Shown piece by piece: positions 34,801 to 42,965 of a stretch of DNA of 64,000 nucleotides. This stretch comes from Akkermansiaceae bacterium. GTDB taxonomy: Bacteria > Verrucomicrobiota > Verrucomicrobiia > Verrucomicrobiales > Akkermansiaceae. The first letter of the stretch is position 1. The number at the start of each line of letters is the position of its first letter. A program made the translations under genes and the position numbers. The stretch spans positions 24,943-88,942 of the forward strand of contig CAJJBR010000033.1 in assembly GCA_905182475.1 (NCBI GenBank), in the 5' to 3' direction. The notes under the pieces were generated by a model that was given only the letters and a program-made list of their open reading frames with translations, searched no databases and was not told the origin of the DNA.

Positions 34801-34971
34801 CTCATCCCCATGGCAGTCTCCCTGGCCTTCGGAATTTTATTTGCCACAGCAATCACCCTCTTCCTCATCCCTTGCTCTTACCTCGCAGCAGAAGAAATTC
34901 GCGTCCACCTCGGTAAGGCGTGGGTCTGGTGGAGGTATCCGGGCGGTAAGCCCTCCATCGACGAAAAGTAG
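31804..34971 (+). CDS. RND (AcrB/HAE-type) efflux permease
   Basis: The 1055-residue protein has the RND plan: an N-terminal helix (FLLFGILAWGIWSAVEKVAL), two large periplasmic loops, and two sets of helices. The proton-relay motif is seen in 'IFGFIIVIGLVVDDAIVTAE', and the twin one in 'VFGILALAGVVVNDSLVMVD'. 'YRGASPADVEKAVVLPVESALEGLPGV' is the typical porter-domain start. It probably exports small molecules across the envelope in a tripartite pump. No membrane-fusion protein or outer-membrane channel gene is adjacent, so partners must be elsewhere. The gene begins 34 bp after the gutted toxin. Confidence 0.92.
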   Translation: MIRWFAKNDIAANFLLFGILAWGIWSAVEKVALEVQPAYSPEKIYINIDYRGASPADVEKAVVLPVESALEGLPGVKTIESRANDGNARIIVVSESKRNLKPLLEEVKTRVDRINSFPDEVDPPRVYIPDTSQWYDVIKIAIQGDMDEADLLHAARTVRDDLIAMKGISQASVLGASPLEISVEADPRLLRAYDLTFADLGNAIRKSSIDLPAGRIQTDEGRLTIRSKGQAYTREDFEKIVISNSKGSEVRLSTVAKVIDGSEESKKIMRFNGKPCLLVEVLRLGNENALEIASKVKEYVASSDQRFPEGVSLSVWDDSSEELEGRLGTLLTSMLQGGVLVLVVLGLFLRPMLAFWVTLGIPVAFAGGFIVMPYFDLTANVMSIFGFIIVIGLVVDDAIVTAENVYTKLKTGMDPLEAATEGASEVATPVTFGVITTIVAFVPLMFFEGFYGAFTKQIPPIVAAVLVFSLIESKLGLPCHLKYVKVNRKKLNAAERFQKRIADSLETFVVKVYEPVLRLAANHRYITLSLFLALGMASIGYFSSGKMGFVNMPSIDRNRIVAMVRMTRDTKVDITEARTQQVADALSQVKREFTDPATGDSLITDTLTSAGGWSGRKSVEPHTGFVVIGVTDPGKRSEPGPKNSEIAARWTELIGEMPDVQNFWISGDRGRGMGGDDDLESISLEIRGRDSEEKDEVVREIEEMLESYDGIESAWSRSGGTSDELLITIRPEGEALGLTQQALSRQVRSAFFGEQAQRVQRERDDIRVMIRLPRAQRESLATLDSLRIRTPSGGQAPFHTIATATYVKARSRIERVDGSQVIEISAKPVDESIDVVAISKNLAGELDRILNKHRDLSWRYTGYVADHEDTKKRSIYGGLALFFTLYALLAIPFRSLYQPLFVMLAVPFGAIGALFGHLIMDITPSYLSVFGILALAGVVVNDSLVMVDFINQKTRAGGDLFESVISSGTRRFRPIFLTSATTFAGLMPLIFDRSLQAQFLIPMAVSLAFGILFATAITLFLIPCSYLAAEEIRVHLGKAWVWWRYPGGKPSIDEK

Positions 34972-35003
34972 CCTGCCGTCGAATCCTGAATTCATATATA
35001 CAC

Positions 35004-35237
35004 TCAATGAATTTGTGAGTTGCCCCACGGTCCTAGATCAACCGGTGCCAACAGTCGCCAGACTTCCATGTCATGTCCTTTCGCCAATCGCTCCAAGGTG
35101 GAAAGTCTTAGATCCCTTTTCCGCCCAGCCTCAATGGCCTGATAGTATTTGTAGGACATCCCGGCCACTTCGGCGAATTTTTCCTGTGTCCAGCCACGCT
35201 CGTTCCGCAAGGCTTTAAGCCTTGCCAGAGCAAGCAT
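35004..35237 (-). CDS. XRE-family helix-turn-helix regulator
   Basis: I start at ATG 35237, which has GGAAGAG upstream, instead of TTG 35270. The 77-residue protein is essentially one HTH domain: 'LKALRNERGWTQEKFAEVAG' and 'SYKYYQAIEAGRKRDLRLST', then 'LERLAKGHDMEVWRLL'. Proteins like this act as small repressors or antitoxins. It is divergent from the damaged surface-protein gene and converges on the RND gene. No DNA target can be read. Confidence 0.85.
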   Translation of the reverse strand: MLALARLKALRNERGWTQEKFAEVAGMSYKYYQAIEAGRKRDLRLSTLERLAKGHDMEVWRLLAPVDLGPWGNSQIH

Positions 35238-35329
35238 TTGAGAACAATCTCTTCCATCGAAAGATTTCAATCTATATGTTTGGGAATGTGCTTTACACCT
35301 CCTCCACGGTAGTCTGTAATTGAAATAGA

Positions 35330-37551
35330 ATTAAACGTCTTCTTTTCCTTCCGTTCGTTGTTATCACGCTTTCCGCCACGCCGGAGAACCCGCTCATTCC
35401 GTCCACTTGGTCTCAGGAAATCACCGCCACGGACGGCTCGACCCAGCAGTGCATCATTTTTACCACGATTCCCGGCGTGGAATACACCTTCCAACATTCC
35501 AATACGTTCGAAACATGGACGGCGATAGGAAAAACCTACGGCCTCGGCCAGCAGTTCAGCGCGGCGATGTTCCAGACGGCTCCCGCGCCAGCACCGCCAG
35601 ACCCGCAGAACCCACCGCCGGCCGGCGCCCTGTTCTTGGGAACGCCAGCGTCACCATCCAGCCCTCCTCCGGTGCTGCGGGCGGCACTGTTGTCGCGTGG
35701 CCATCGCTTGATCACGGGAATTCCGTCCGCCACCTGATCGCCGGTAGCATGGACGCGGCATGGAGCACGGTTCCGATCTTCGCTGACAGCCACGGTGGGC
35801 ACCAGTTCTTCATCACTTCCGGCGGAGGAAGCACCGCACCGCCTACCGAAAACGACTTCCTCGACACGGCGGACGCCGCGATGATCGCGGATCTCGAAGC
35901 GGCGTGGGCGGATTTCAATGCCGCGATTACAACTTTTTCCGCAGCCGCCCAGAACACCCCGCCGCCCCCGCCCCCGGCAACCGATTCAAGAGGTTTCTGG
36001 CGCATCAAGGCGGACTGGTCGCTGGACAGCGATAGCGACGGCATCCTCGACCATGCCGAGTTCGCGCTCGCCGCCGCACAGGCCGCAGCGGGCGACGGCC
36101 TCGTCGGCAATCCACACAACGCCGACACGAACAACGACGGCATCCCCGACGGCTAGCAACTCGATTCCGACGGCGATTCCATTCCGGACGCCCTCGACGT
36201 AGCGCCGGATGACGGCCTCGTCGCCTATGAAATCGTTGCCCTGCCGCGCTACGCGATGTTTACGGTCGCTGACTCTCCCCACCACACTTTCGCAATCAAC
36301 GACCGCGGCACCGCACTTGCTCTCCTCGGCTATTGGAAAGGCGGAGTAACCCATAACCTCATAACCGACGAGCAGCAAATCCCCGGCTACCCCCTTTCCG
36401 AAGCGAACGAGGGAGCCGACATCCATGCCCGCGCCATCAACGACAACGACCAGATCATCGGTGCCGGGATCGCCGACCTCGAGGATCCCCTAGTCGGAGC
36501 CAACCGCAGGCGGATATACCCCATCATATACTGGTCCGTGCCCCAGGCCGTCCCTGCGGTCGTGGCGTCCACCGCTGGCACTACAATCACCTATTCGAAC
36601 CGGACTCACTTGGGAAACTACTACGCCGGCAGGCACCTCGACAACAGCGGGAGCTTTTTCAGCCCGGCCGTGACATGGGATCTCACGCGCCCGGCTCCCG
36701 GCCCGAAGCACGAGGACGACGGCTGGAAGAAATGGACGCTTCCCCCCGGCGGCGGGCCGATCGTCCACGCCCCCGCGCCAGAGGCTACCAAGGGAACCGC
36801 AGCTGGCGGCATCGTGTGGGGCAGCACATACGGCGAGAATGGGGAATGGCTGCATAGCGACATCACATCGCCGTTCTCAGCGGAAATCCCGGTCACCGAT
36901 CCGGAGAATGTCATCGCACAGGGAGCCAGCGGGAACATACTCGCCTTCAACCGATACGCAGGCATGCCGGCCATGGTGAGGAAAGGCGAGGAATGGGGAG
37001 TGAGTCCGCTGCTTGCGGATGTCCGTGACATCGCCGATAACGGCACCGCCATCAGGAAAAATGCCTACTTTGGCGAACCGCTTGACAGGGTGATCCTTCT
37101 AAACGGCAAGTGGACTTCGCTCGCCCGCGCCATCCCGGGCATCCCGGAGCGCTGGAAAACCACCACTGCCGCATGGCTCTCCGACACCAGCCCCGGCGGC
37201 TGGATACTGGCTCACGACCGTGCCGTGCCGCGAGTCGCAGCCGCACTTCTGCCCTTGCGCGTGACTGGGCGTTATACCAACTCCGCAAATAAAATCGTAG
37301 AAGAGGCGGCCGGCGTTGACGATTTTTCCATCGGCAGCAGCGATCCGGCCGCTTCCTTAGACGGCATTGATCACGTGCAGGACAGGATATGGGTAATGGC
37401 TCCCGCCATCTCGGGGGAGACCACGATAACAATAGATACTCCCGTACATTCCTCAGCACCAGTCTGGATCACCGCAACGGGTATCAGACTTAACGGCAAT
37501 GCCATGCACCAGCTCACATCGGAACCAACTCCAATAGCAGTCGAGTAAGCT
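35330..37551 (+). pseudogene. Large TSP3-repeat surface protein gene with start loss, frameshift and stops
   Basis: A signal-peptide frame 'KRLLFLPFVVITLSATPENP' begins at 35330 with ATT where ATG is expected, and no other in-frame start fits. It continues 'WSQEITATDGSTQQCIIFTT' to about 35635, where the reading must shift to the frame of the ORF at 35407 (VTIQPSSGAAGGTVVAWPSL). That frame holds calcium-binding type-3 repeats (DSDSDGILDHAEF, NADTNNDGIPDG), is stopped by TAG at 36154-36156, resumes (QLDSDGDSIPDALDVAPDDG) and runs to TAA at 37546-37548. The next codons continue in frame into the zincin ORF at 37552. It was therefore probably a secreted protein of more than 900 residues, now in at least three pieces. 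The ORF 36256-37548 has no recognisable catalytic motif. Confidence 0.8.
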
Positions 37552-38277
37552 GTGCCATCGAGTGGTCAAGAAGTTCTTGCGGAAATCAGAATGGGAGGAC
37601 TCACATCCCTCTCCACGCCCATAGGCTTCAAGGTGATGAAGCAGAGAGCCGTTCGTGTAGCCGTTTACTTGGTAAATAGAGAGATACCTGGAAGTTCCAA
37701 TGTCTATGAACCTGATCTCGTCACCACCGCTGAAAACCTTCAGAATTACCTCAACTCGGTATTCAAGCCGCAAATCAATGTGGATATCGTTGTGAACCCC
37801 AATTACCAAACCATTGCAGCCCCTTGGGACGTGAACGGGAACAATTATCTGGATTGTACGGGGCCAAATAATTTTCCAGGTCCTGAGCAACAGATGATCA
37901 TGGATCTTGTCACAGAAACGGATCCCGCCCCCCACCTCTCTATTTTCCTCATGGGGGGAGGCGTTCTGGTGCTCGGTAAGGTAGCGGGATACGCCCATTT
38001 GAACAGCAGCACGATATGGATCACCGCAGATTCTTTCCGGGGTTTGAAACTTGAGGATCAACCGCATATCATCACCCACGAGATCGGTCATTTCTTTTTT
38101 GATGAAGGACACCCTGACGAAAAAGGGGGGTCGGCGTTGCTACCCGGCACAGCTCACCAGAGGCGGTTGATGGTTTCCGGTAGCGGTGCAGGTCCCAAAC
38201 CTGGTGTCCTGATCGTGAAGGGTGAGTGGGATAAGGCGGATATTCTCGTGCAACAACTAATCGATAATCAGCAGTGA
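37552..38277 (+). CDS. Zincin-type metallopeptidase domain (C-terminal part of broken gene)
   Basis: The 241-residue ORF begins with GTG one codon after the TAA that ends the preceding frame, so it is the C-terminal part of the same ancestral gene. The zinc motif is clear: 'IITHEIGHFFFDEGHPDE', an HExxH with a possible third ligand in the following His. Ahead of it is a segment (FKVMKQRAVRVAVYLVNREI) that resembles a common linker in verrucomicrobial surface proteins. No signal peptide is left, so if made alone it would stay in the cytoplasm. The stop overlaps the next gene by GTGA. It might be expressed by re-initiation, or be a relic that has stayed open. Confidence 0.6.
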   Translation: MPSSGQEVLAEIRMGGLTSLSTPIGFKVMKQRAVRVAVYLVNREIPGSSNVYEPDLVTTAENLQNYLNSVFKPQINVDIVVNPNYQTIAAPWDVNGNNYLDCTGPNNFPGPEQQMIMDLVTETDPAPHLSIFLMGGGVLVLGKVAGYAHLNSSTIWITADSFRGLKLEDQPHIITHEIGHFFFDEGHPDEKGGSALLPGTAHQRRLMVSGSGAGPKPGVLIVKGEWDKADILVQQLIDNQQ

Positions 38278-39179
38278 AATTACTCATCTACATCGTTTTC
38301 TTAGCGGCAACATCGCCCACTTGGGAATATTCTCCCAGAGAACTTGAAGATAAGCGGCTTTTGGTGGAAGGCTGGAAGAAAATGGCGACCCAGCCCTTGC
38401 CTGAGAAAAATCTTGATGAATACATAAACAAACTTGGTTTAGCCGTCTGGGCTGCTTCCAGTTCAAAAGCAAATAAAGGAACCGAACGGAATGAAGCTTA
38501 TTGGTTGCTCAGGGAACGCCTGCTTTCCATCCCCGGCCACGCTGAATATTACCGGGATCGGATCAACCGTATGCGTTCGAAGGTTGACAAGTATAGGGCT
38601 GAGCATGGGTCGCCGCATGGCAAGTATGATGGTGCGGGAGGAGGGCTAAGCCTTCTGGGAAGAGAGCAGAGGTCTGGATTCCGGATATTAGAGAATCTCC
38701 CGAGCGTTGAAACCGTGCGCGTTCTCGGCGAGTTTCTGTCGGATGACCGTGGAGCGGGGATTCCGCTGCTCGAGCAAATAAATACCGGGGAAACTTCGAA
38801 TGACGTGCTTGCTATGACTGCCATTTCACAGCTTGGCATCGCGAACGCCCCAACTCCAGCTATCCGGGTTTCAGAGGACATGGATCGTAAACTGGAGGGA
38901 TGGAAGCATTGGTATGCGGAAGTGAAGGAGGGTCGCCGTACCTTCCGTTTCATTGGCGATCCGGTGGATTATGACCTGCGTGGTCCTTCGAAAAGGGGCG
39001 CGCTGGAGCCGAACAGGACGAGGAGCGGCAAACGGGCGGCAGGAGATGACGGTGCGGAGGACAGGGATGAGTCAGCCGGGGAGGGAGGGGTTTCCCCGCC
39101 AGTCATAGGAGCGATCCTTGCCGGGCTATTCCTGCTGGCGGCTTTCTGGATTTACCGGAGGAAGCAACTTGCAAGATGA
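38274..39179 (+). CDS. Exported protein with C-terminal membrane anchor
   Basis: The 301-residue protein starts with GTG 38274, overlapping the zincin stop by four bases, which suggests translational coupling. It has an N-terminal export signal (KLLIYIVFLAATSPTWEYSP). A helical body of about 200 residues contains a HEAT-like stretch (SVETVRVLGEFLSDDRGAGI, 'DVLAMTAISQLGIA'). A disordered acidic and basic linker (KRAAGDDGAEDRDESAGEGG) leads to a C-terminal membrane helix with positive tail (AILAGLFLLAAFWIYRRKQ). This predicts a periplasmic domain anchored at its C-terminus. It is probably a partner of the surface metallopeptidase. No family recognised. Confidence 0.7.
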   Translation: MKLLIYIVFLAATSPTWEYSPRELEDKRLLVEGWKKMATQPLPEKNLDEYINKLGLAVWAASSSKANKGTERNEAYWLLRERLLSIPGHAEYYRDRINRMRSKVDKYRAEHGSPHGKYDGAGGGLSLLGREQRSGFRILENLPSVETVRVLGEFLSDDRGAGIPLLEQINTGETSNDVLAMTAISQLGIANAPTPAIRVSEDMDRKLEGWKHWYAEVKEGRRTFRFIGDPVDYDLRGPSKRGALEPNRTRSGKRAAGDDGAEDRDESAGEGGVSPPVIGAILAGLFLLAAFWIYRRKQLAR

Positions 39180-39221
39180 TGGACACGCTCCGTTTTCCGT
39201 CACCTAACACCGTTACATATT

Positions 39222-39341
39222 TCACGGAAAGGTTTTCCTCAGCGCTTCGACAATGCCGTGCCCGTGGGCGGCGGTGGTGACCAGTCCGCCGCGTGCGGCG
39301 ACCAGTTCGCGGATCGGGGCGACGGCGTTGGCGTGCCGTCC
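39222..39341 (-). pseudogene. Duplicated tail of the neighbouring HAD gene
   Basis: In a minus-strand frame without a start, this stretch reads 'ANAVAPIRELVAARGGLV' then 'TTAAHGHGIVEALRKTFP' and a TGA. It aligns over 37 residues with the end of the intact HAD protein next to it (ANAVEAIRQIITERGGLVAS and onward). The two are clearly homologous but diverged, so this is an old tandem duplicate reduced to its last 40 codons. Confidence 0.75.
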
Positions 39342-39373
39342 ATACCATATGCAGAAGGAATGCGCAGAATTTG

Positions 39374-40177
39374 TTACACGTTATCAGGGAAAATCGTCTG
39401 AAGTGCCTCTACGACCCCGTGCCCGGCGTTTTTTGAGGCAACTAGACCGCCACGTTCCGTGATAATCTGACGGATCGCTTCCACCGCATTGGCCGGGCAG
39501 GCTGCACCGCCGGAGTGGGCTTCGGAGAGCATCTCGATATCGTTATGGCTGTCGCCCATCGCGAAAACATGCGAGGTGGGTATATCGTAAAGTCTAGCCA
39601 TCTCGGTCAAGGTGCTGCCTTTCTGGTAATCCTTGTGGCCGAAGCGCAAGTAGATGGAGTTCCGCTGCCAGCCGAGCCCGGGAACCTCTGCCATGAGTGG
39701 GGCGATGTGGGCGGCGATCCATTCCATCTCCTCTTCTGTCCGCGAAATCAGGCCGGCGGGTTCGCCTTTCATCTCGATGTATTGCGCACCGGTGTGCTCC
39801 TCTATTTCGTAGCGAACTTTCTTCAAAGTTTTCTTCGACTTTTTGAAGAGCTTTGCGATGTCTTTTTCACAGCGATCGTTCCAGTCCTTGTGGGCAAGAA
39901 AACGACCGAAGGCATTTGGAAAATAGATCTCTCGCTCACGGGCGATGACCCAGTCCGGGAGAAATGGGAAACTGCTTTCAATGAATCCTTCCATCACCTG
40001 CGGCATCGAACGCCCCGTATTGATCCCCCAAACGGCTCCCTTCGTCTCGCGCAAGCGGCGGATGGTGGTGAAGAAATCGGTGGGGACAGGAGGTTTGTCC
40101 GCAGGATCATGGAGTGTCCCATCGAAGTCGAAGGAAAGTAGCAGGGCAGGCTTCGGGCAGGCGTCCAGAGTTCTCAC
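39374..40177 (-). CDS. HAD-superfamily (Cof/SPP-like) phosphatase
   Basis: The 267-residue protein has the HAD motifs: motif I 'LSFDFDGTLHDP' with the nucleophile Asp, motif II Thr in 'GINTGRS', a Lys in 'HKDYQKGSTL', and motif IV 'FAMGDSHNDIEML'. The cap is of the C2 type, as in Cof-like and sucrose-phosphatase-like enzymes, which dephosphorylate small sugar phosphates. It is cytosolic. A decayed copy of its 3' end lies just downstream. The ATG at 40177 lacks a strong ribosome site, but the N-terminus fits the family. Confidence 0.87.
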   Translation of the reverse strand: MRTLDACPKPALLLSFDFDGTLHDPADKPPVPTDFFTTIRRLRETKGAVWGINTGRSMPQVMEGFIESSFPFLPDWVIAREREIYFPNAFGRFLAHKDWNDRCEKDIAKLFKKSKKTLKKVRYEIEEHTGAQYIEMKGEPAGLISRTEEEMEWIAAHIAPLMAEVPGLGWQRNSIYLRFGHKDYQKGSTLTEMARLYDIPTSHVFAMGDSHNDIEMLSEAHSGGAACPANAVEAIRQIITERGGLVASKNAGHGVVEALQTIFPDNV

Positions 40178-40237
40178 GCGGGGAAACTACAGGGAAATGG
40201 GGATGGGGCAAGTTTGAGAAGAGGGATAGAGGGAGTT

Positions 40238-40325
40238 GCAGGTCGAAAGACCGAACGTAGCTGCCGCGTCTCGCGGCAGGCCGTGCATGCGGCGTCTCGC
40301 CGCGAGTCTTCGACGTAGCTGACGA
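40238..40325. repeat. Cluster of small hairpins between direct ACGTAGCTG words
   Basis: Three compact hairpins follow one another: GGTC-GAAA-GACC (40241-40252), CTGCCGCG-TCT-CGCGGCAG (40261-40279) and GCGGCG-TCT-CGCCGC (40289-40303). The word ACGTAGCTG occurs at both ends of the hairpin pair. It lies in the spacer upstream of the HAD gene and downstream of a small membrane-protein gene. The structure is like REP/BIME elements of other bacteria. Only one copy was seen here. Confidence 0.6.
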
Positions 40326-40369
40326 ATCCTGCGCCAGCTCCCTGCGCTCAGTACCCCTAATCTCTAATC

Positions 40370-40699
40370 TCATTTCCTCAGCTCATCCCTCCATGCCTCG
40401 CGGGGTGCGTTCGCGGGGAGTGCGGGTGGATAGGGGTTGTGGTTTCTATTTTCCGCGCGTTCGCGGAGTTTGGCGAAGATTAGCATGTTGAAGAAATGCA
40501 TGAACCCGAGGACGAGGAGGACGACTCCGATCTTGGTGCTGAGCGCTTCGAAGATACCGGTGGTGCCTTCCACCATGTTGTCCAGTTTCAGGTAGAGGGT
40601 CACGAAACCGAGATTCACCAGATAGAAACCGACGAGGAGCAGATGATTCACGCTGTCGGCGAGTTCTTCGTTTTCTTTGAAACAGCTGAGTAGGATCAA
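40370..40699 (-). CDS. Small membrane protein, possibly N-terminally shortened
   Basis: The 109-residue frame begins with TTG and encodes two membrane helices (LLLVGFYLVNLGFVTLYLKL and KIGVVLLVLGFMHFFNMLIF), then a basic and Pro-rich cytoplasmic tail (ERAENRNHNPYPPALPANAP). The first residues (LILLSCFKENEELADSVNHL) look like the interior of a longer protein rather than a start, and no ATG fits upstream before a stop. It may be a gene that has lost its first membrane helix. No function can be assigned. Confidence 0.5.
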   Translation of the reverse strand: MILLSCFKENEELADSVNHLLLVGFYLVNLGFVTLYLKLDNMVEGTTGIFEALSTKIGVVLLVLGFMHFFNMLIFAKLRERAENRNHNPYPPALPANAPREAWRDELRK

Positions 40700-40790
40700 T
40701 CCGGCTCGGTTGACCCTGATTTTTCTTACTGTAGCTGGTTTGAAGGGTTCGCTCTCGAAACCAGGAGGCGGGCTGTGAGATTATTGATTT

Positions 40791-40814
40791 GGGACGTCCG
40801 AGCCGGACCGTCCC
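40791..40814 (-). terminator. Hairpin at hisF stop codon
   Basis: GGGACGTCCGAGCCGGACCGTCCC forms a 10-bp stem with one bulged base and a 3-base loop. It begins at the last base of the hisF stop codon on the minus strand. It probably ends or stabilises the hisF message. There is no following T-run, so a Rho-independent mechanism is uncertain. Confidence 0.45.
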
Positions 40815-41584
40815 TATCGTTTGAAACTCGGCCTCACCGGCACGCCGTGTTTCTCGAAATGCTCTTTCGCTTCGCCGACGGTGTGCATGCCGAAGTGGAA
40901 GATGGAGGCGGCGAGGACGGCGTCTGCTTTGCCTTTTTCCAATACCTCAACCATGTGGTCTAGGTTTCCGGCTCCGCCCGAGGCAATGACGGGGATGCCG
41001 ATGGCAGAGGAGATAGCTGCAGTGAGTTCGCAATCGTAGCCTGCCTGGGTGCCGTCGGAGTCCATGGAGGTGAGGAGGATCTCGCCTGCACCCCTGCGCC
41101 AGACTTCTTTTGCCCACTCGACTGCATCGAGGTGGACGGGAGTCCTGCCGCCGTGAGTATAGACACCCCATTTTCCGGGGGCTTCGCGTTTCGCATCGAT
41201 GGCGACGACGATGCACTGGCTGCCGAAGGCCTTCGCACCTTCATCGACGAGACCGGGATTGGTGACGGCGGAGGTGTTGATGCCTACTTTGTCGGCACCG
41301 GCGAGCAGCATGGTGCGCATGTTGTCTACGGAACGGATGCCACCGCCGACGGTGAGAGGGATAAAGCATTTTTCCGCAGTGCGGCGGACGACATCGACCA
41401 TGGTCTCGCGGGCGTCCGAGGAGGCGGTGATGTCGAGGAAGACGAGTTCGTCCGCTTCCTGCTCGTTGTAAGCGATGGCGCATTCGACGGGATCGCCCGC
41501 ATCGATGAGATCGACGAAGTTGACGCCTTTGACCACGCGTCCGTTGGTTACGTCGAGGCAGGGGATGATTCGTTTTGCGAGCAC
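40814..41584 (-). CDS. hisF: Imidazole glycerol phosphate synthase subunit HisF
   Basis: HisF is the cyclase half of IGP synthase; with HisH it converts PRFAR to imidazole glycerol phosphate and AICAR in histidine synthesis. The 256-residue TIM barrel has the N-terminal '[20 protein letters not shown]' with catalytic Asp 11, '[20 protein letters not shown]', '[11 protein letters not shown]' with the second catalytic Asp, and '[20 protein letters not shown]' for phosphate binding. All are intact. No other his gene is in the window, so the histidine genes are scattered in this genome. Confidence 0.95.
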   Translation of the reverse strand: MLAKRIIPCLDVTNGRVVKGVNFVDLIDAGDPVECAIAYNEQEADELVFLDITASSDARETMVDVVRRTAEKCFIPLTVGGGIRSVDNMRTMLLAGADKVGINTSAVTNPGLVDEGAKAFGSQCIVVAIDAKREAPGKWGVYTHGGRTPVHLDAVEWAKEVWRRGAGEILLTSMDSDGTQAGYDCELTAAISSAIGIPVIASGGAGNLDHMVEVLEKGKADAVLAASIFHFGMHTVGEAKEHFEKHGVPVRPSFKR

Positions 41585-41656
41585 GGAGTGACTCTAAATT
41601 TCAAAACTCAAAATACAAACTTCAAAGAAGAGAAGATGGATTAGGAAGTTGTTTCT

Positions 41657-42292
41657 ATGAGTGGGAGCGTCTATGGATACCTTATGTCCGTTGCTGAAAA
41701 AAGATTTGTGACTGATGAGGAGTATCTCGCATGGGAGCGGGAGGCTGATTTTAAGAGCGAATATCTGCGCGGGGAGATTTACGCGATGTCCGGTGCGGGG
41801 CTGAACCACAATATCATCGCTTCGAATTTGAATCGGGCTATTGGAAATAGATTGGAAGGTCGCCCGCGCTTGGTTCTAGGTTCTGATATGAGGGTGCAGG
41901 TGGATGTTGCGGATGCCTATTTTTATCCGGATATTTCCGGTTTATGTGGGGAGTTTGAGTTCCATGACGACAGGCAGGATACCTACAAGAACCCGCAGTT
42001 CATCATCGAGATTCTCTCGGACAGCACCGAATCGTATGATAAGGGAAAGAAATTTTTCAACTATCAGATGCTTTCTAGCCTGAAGGAATATGTTTTGGTT
42101 TCCCAAAAGATGGTTGCCGTGGAGTTGTATCGAAAGGATGGTGACCGTTGGATCTACCAGCTCCTGAGAGGGGATGATGAATGCTTGGAGTTGGAATCGG
42201 TGGGTTGTGAGGTGCCAATTGAAGAAGTTTACCGGAACGTGAAATTTCCTGTCGATGACGAGGCTCCAGTGAAATCGGATGTCCCGAGATGA
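41657..42292 (+). CDS. Uma2-family (DUF820) putative endonuclease
   Basis: The 211-residue protein has the Uma2 pattern: 'VTDEEYLAWEREADFKSEYL' and 'GEIYAMSGAGLNHNIIASNL', then 'FYPDISGLCGEF' and 'NPQFIIEILSDSTESYDKGK', with PD-(D/E)xK-like acidic residues (PDI, EIL and a Lys further on). Biochemical roles are poorly known, and such genes are often found near mobile DNA. AGGAAG eight bases upstream supports ATG 41657. It ends at a bidirectional terminator shared with rpmE. Confidence 0.85.
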   Translation: MSGSVYGYLMSVAEKRFVTDEEYLAWEREADFKSEYLRGEIYAMSGAGLNHNIIASNLNRAIGNRLEGRPRLVLGSDMRVQVDVADAYFYPDISGLCGEFEFHDDRQDTYKNPQFIIEILSDSTESYDKGKKFFNYQMLSSLKEYVLVSQKMVAVELYRKDGDRWIYQLLRGDDECLELESVGCEVPIEEVYRNVKFPVDDEAPVKSDVPR

Positions 42293-42295
42293 CAC

Positions 42296-42329
42296 AAAAA
42301 AACGGCAACCCGTAAGGGTAGCCGTTTTT
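42296..42329. terminator. Bidirectional Rho-independent terminator
   Basis: AAAAACGGC and GCCGTTTTT form the outer arms around an inner CCC/GGG pairing (CCCGTAAGGG). An A-run on one side and a T-run on the other let it work for both the Uma2 gene (plus) and the rpmE gene (minus), which converge here. Confidence 0.85.
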
Positions 42330-42360
42330 GAGAGGAACGGAATTTGATCCGTTCGTTGCC

Positions 42361-42636
42361 TCAGGCCTCGCTGGGCTTCGGCTTGCCGACGCGGCGAACT
42401 GCGCCAAAACGCTTTTGGAACTTGTCGATGCGGCCTTCGGTATCGACGAACTGCGCGAGTCCGGTGAAGAAGGGATGGGAATCGGAAGTGATGCCGGAGG
42501 AAATCACGGAATATTCAACACCGTCGACGGTTTCCTTTTTCTCGGAGGAAGCGGTGGATTTCGTGATGAAACGTGCGCCCGTCGTCATATCAACGAAGAT
42601 GACGGGATTGTATTTGGGATGGAGATCCTTTTTCAT
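42361..42636 (-). CDS. rpmE2: 50S ribosomal protein L31 type B
   Basis: The 91-residue protein starts with the signature 'MKKDLHPKYNPVIFVDMTTG' and contains 'FITKSTASSEKKETVDGVEY' and 'SHPFFTGLAQFVDTEGRIDKFQKRFG'. The zinc-binding Cys residues of type-A L31 are absent, so this is the zinc-free form (type B). Type-B L31 often replaces the zinc form under zinc limitation. The C-terminal extension (VRRVGKPKPSEA) is slightly longer than usual. Expression is likely strong, and the gene ends at the terminator at 42296. Confidence 0.93.
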   Translation of the reverse strand: MKKDLHPKYNPVIFVDMTTGARFITKSTASSEKKETVDGVEYSVISSGITSDSHPFFTGLAQFVDTEGRIDKFQKRFGAVRRVGKPKPSEA

Positions 42637-42725
42637 GGGAGTGGTTGGTTTGCCGCACGTACCAACGCGCGGGGCGGGGAAAATGGCGGAAACCGCTCCG
42701 GTGTCAAGTTTCTAATGGAAATCCT

Positions 42726-42965
42726 TCAATGCCAGAGCTGCGTGACGAGTTTCAGGATGGCAGGATGCATCTTGTATTTCGCATCGGCTACCTGATTGAT
42801 GGGGAGGTGGCTGTAGGTGCCGCCCTTGTGTGTGATTCCGGAAAATAGTTCCTTGGTTGCCGGAACAATCTTGTTGTCAATGAGACCTTTGAGTCCGTCA
42901 CAAACGACAAAGGGATCGTAGCCGCGCTGGATAGCGTATTCGGTTGCGCATTTTACGGCGGGATT
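42726..42965 (-). pseudogene. N-terminal fragment of a phosphofructokinase-like gene
   Basis: A minus-strand frame without a start reads 'NPAVKCATEYAIQRGYDPFV' and 'VCDGLKGLIDNKIVPATKEL' then FSGITHKGGT. This matches the first part of 6-phosphofructokinase after its GGDxPGxN loop. After HKGGT the expected continuation is lost, and about 30 unrelated residues (SHLPINQVADAKYKMHPAIL) lead to a stop. At the other end the frame has TAG directly before 'NPAV', where the dispersed repeat takes over. Both ends are therefore rearranged and only about 80 codons remain. Confidence 0.65.

Noticed and set aside
39515-40141. 208-aa plus-strand ORF opposite the HAD gene
   Set aside because: The HAD motifs on the minus strand are complete, so the plus ORF is a shadow.
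40238-40325. tRNA or riboswitch candidate
   Set aside because: The hairpins are separate and very short, with no cloverleaf, CCA end or conserved riboswitch core.
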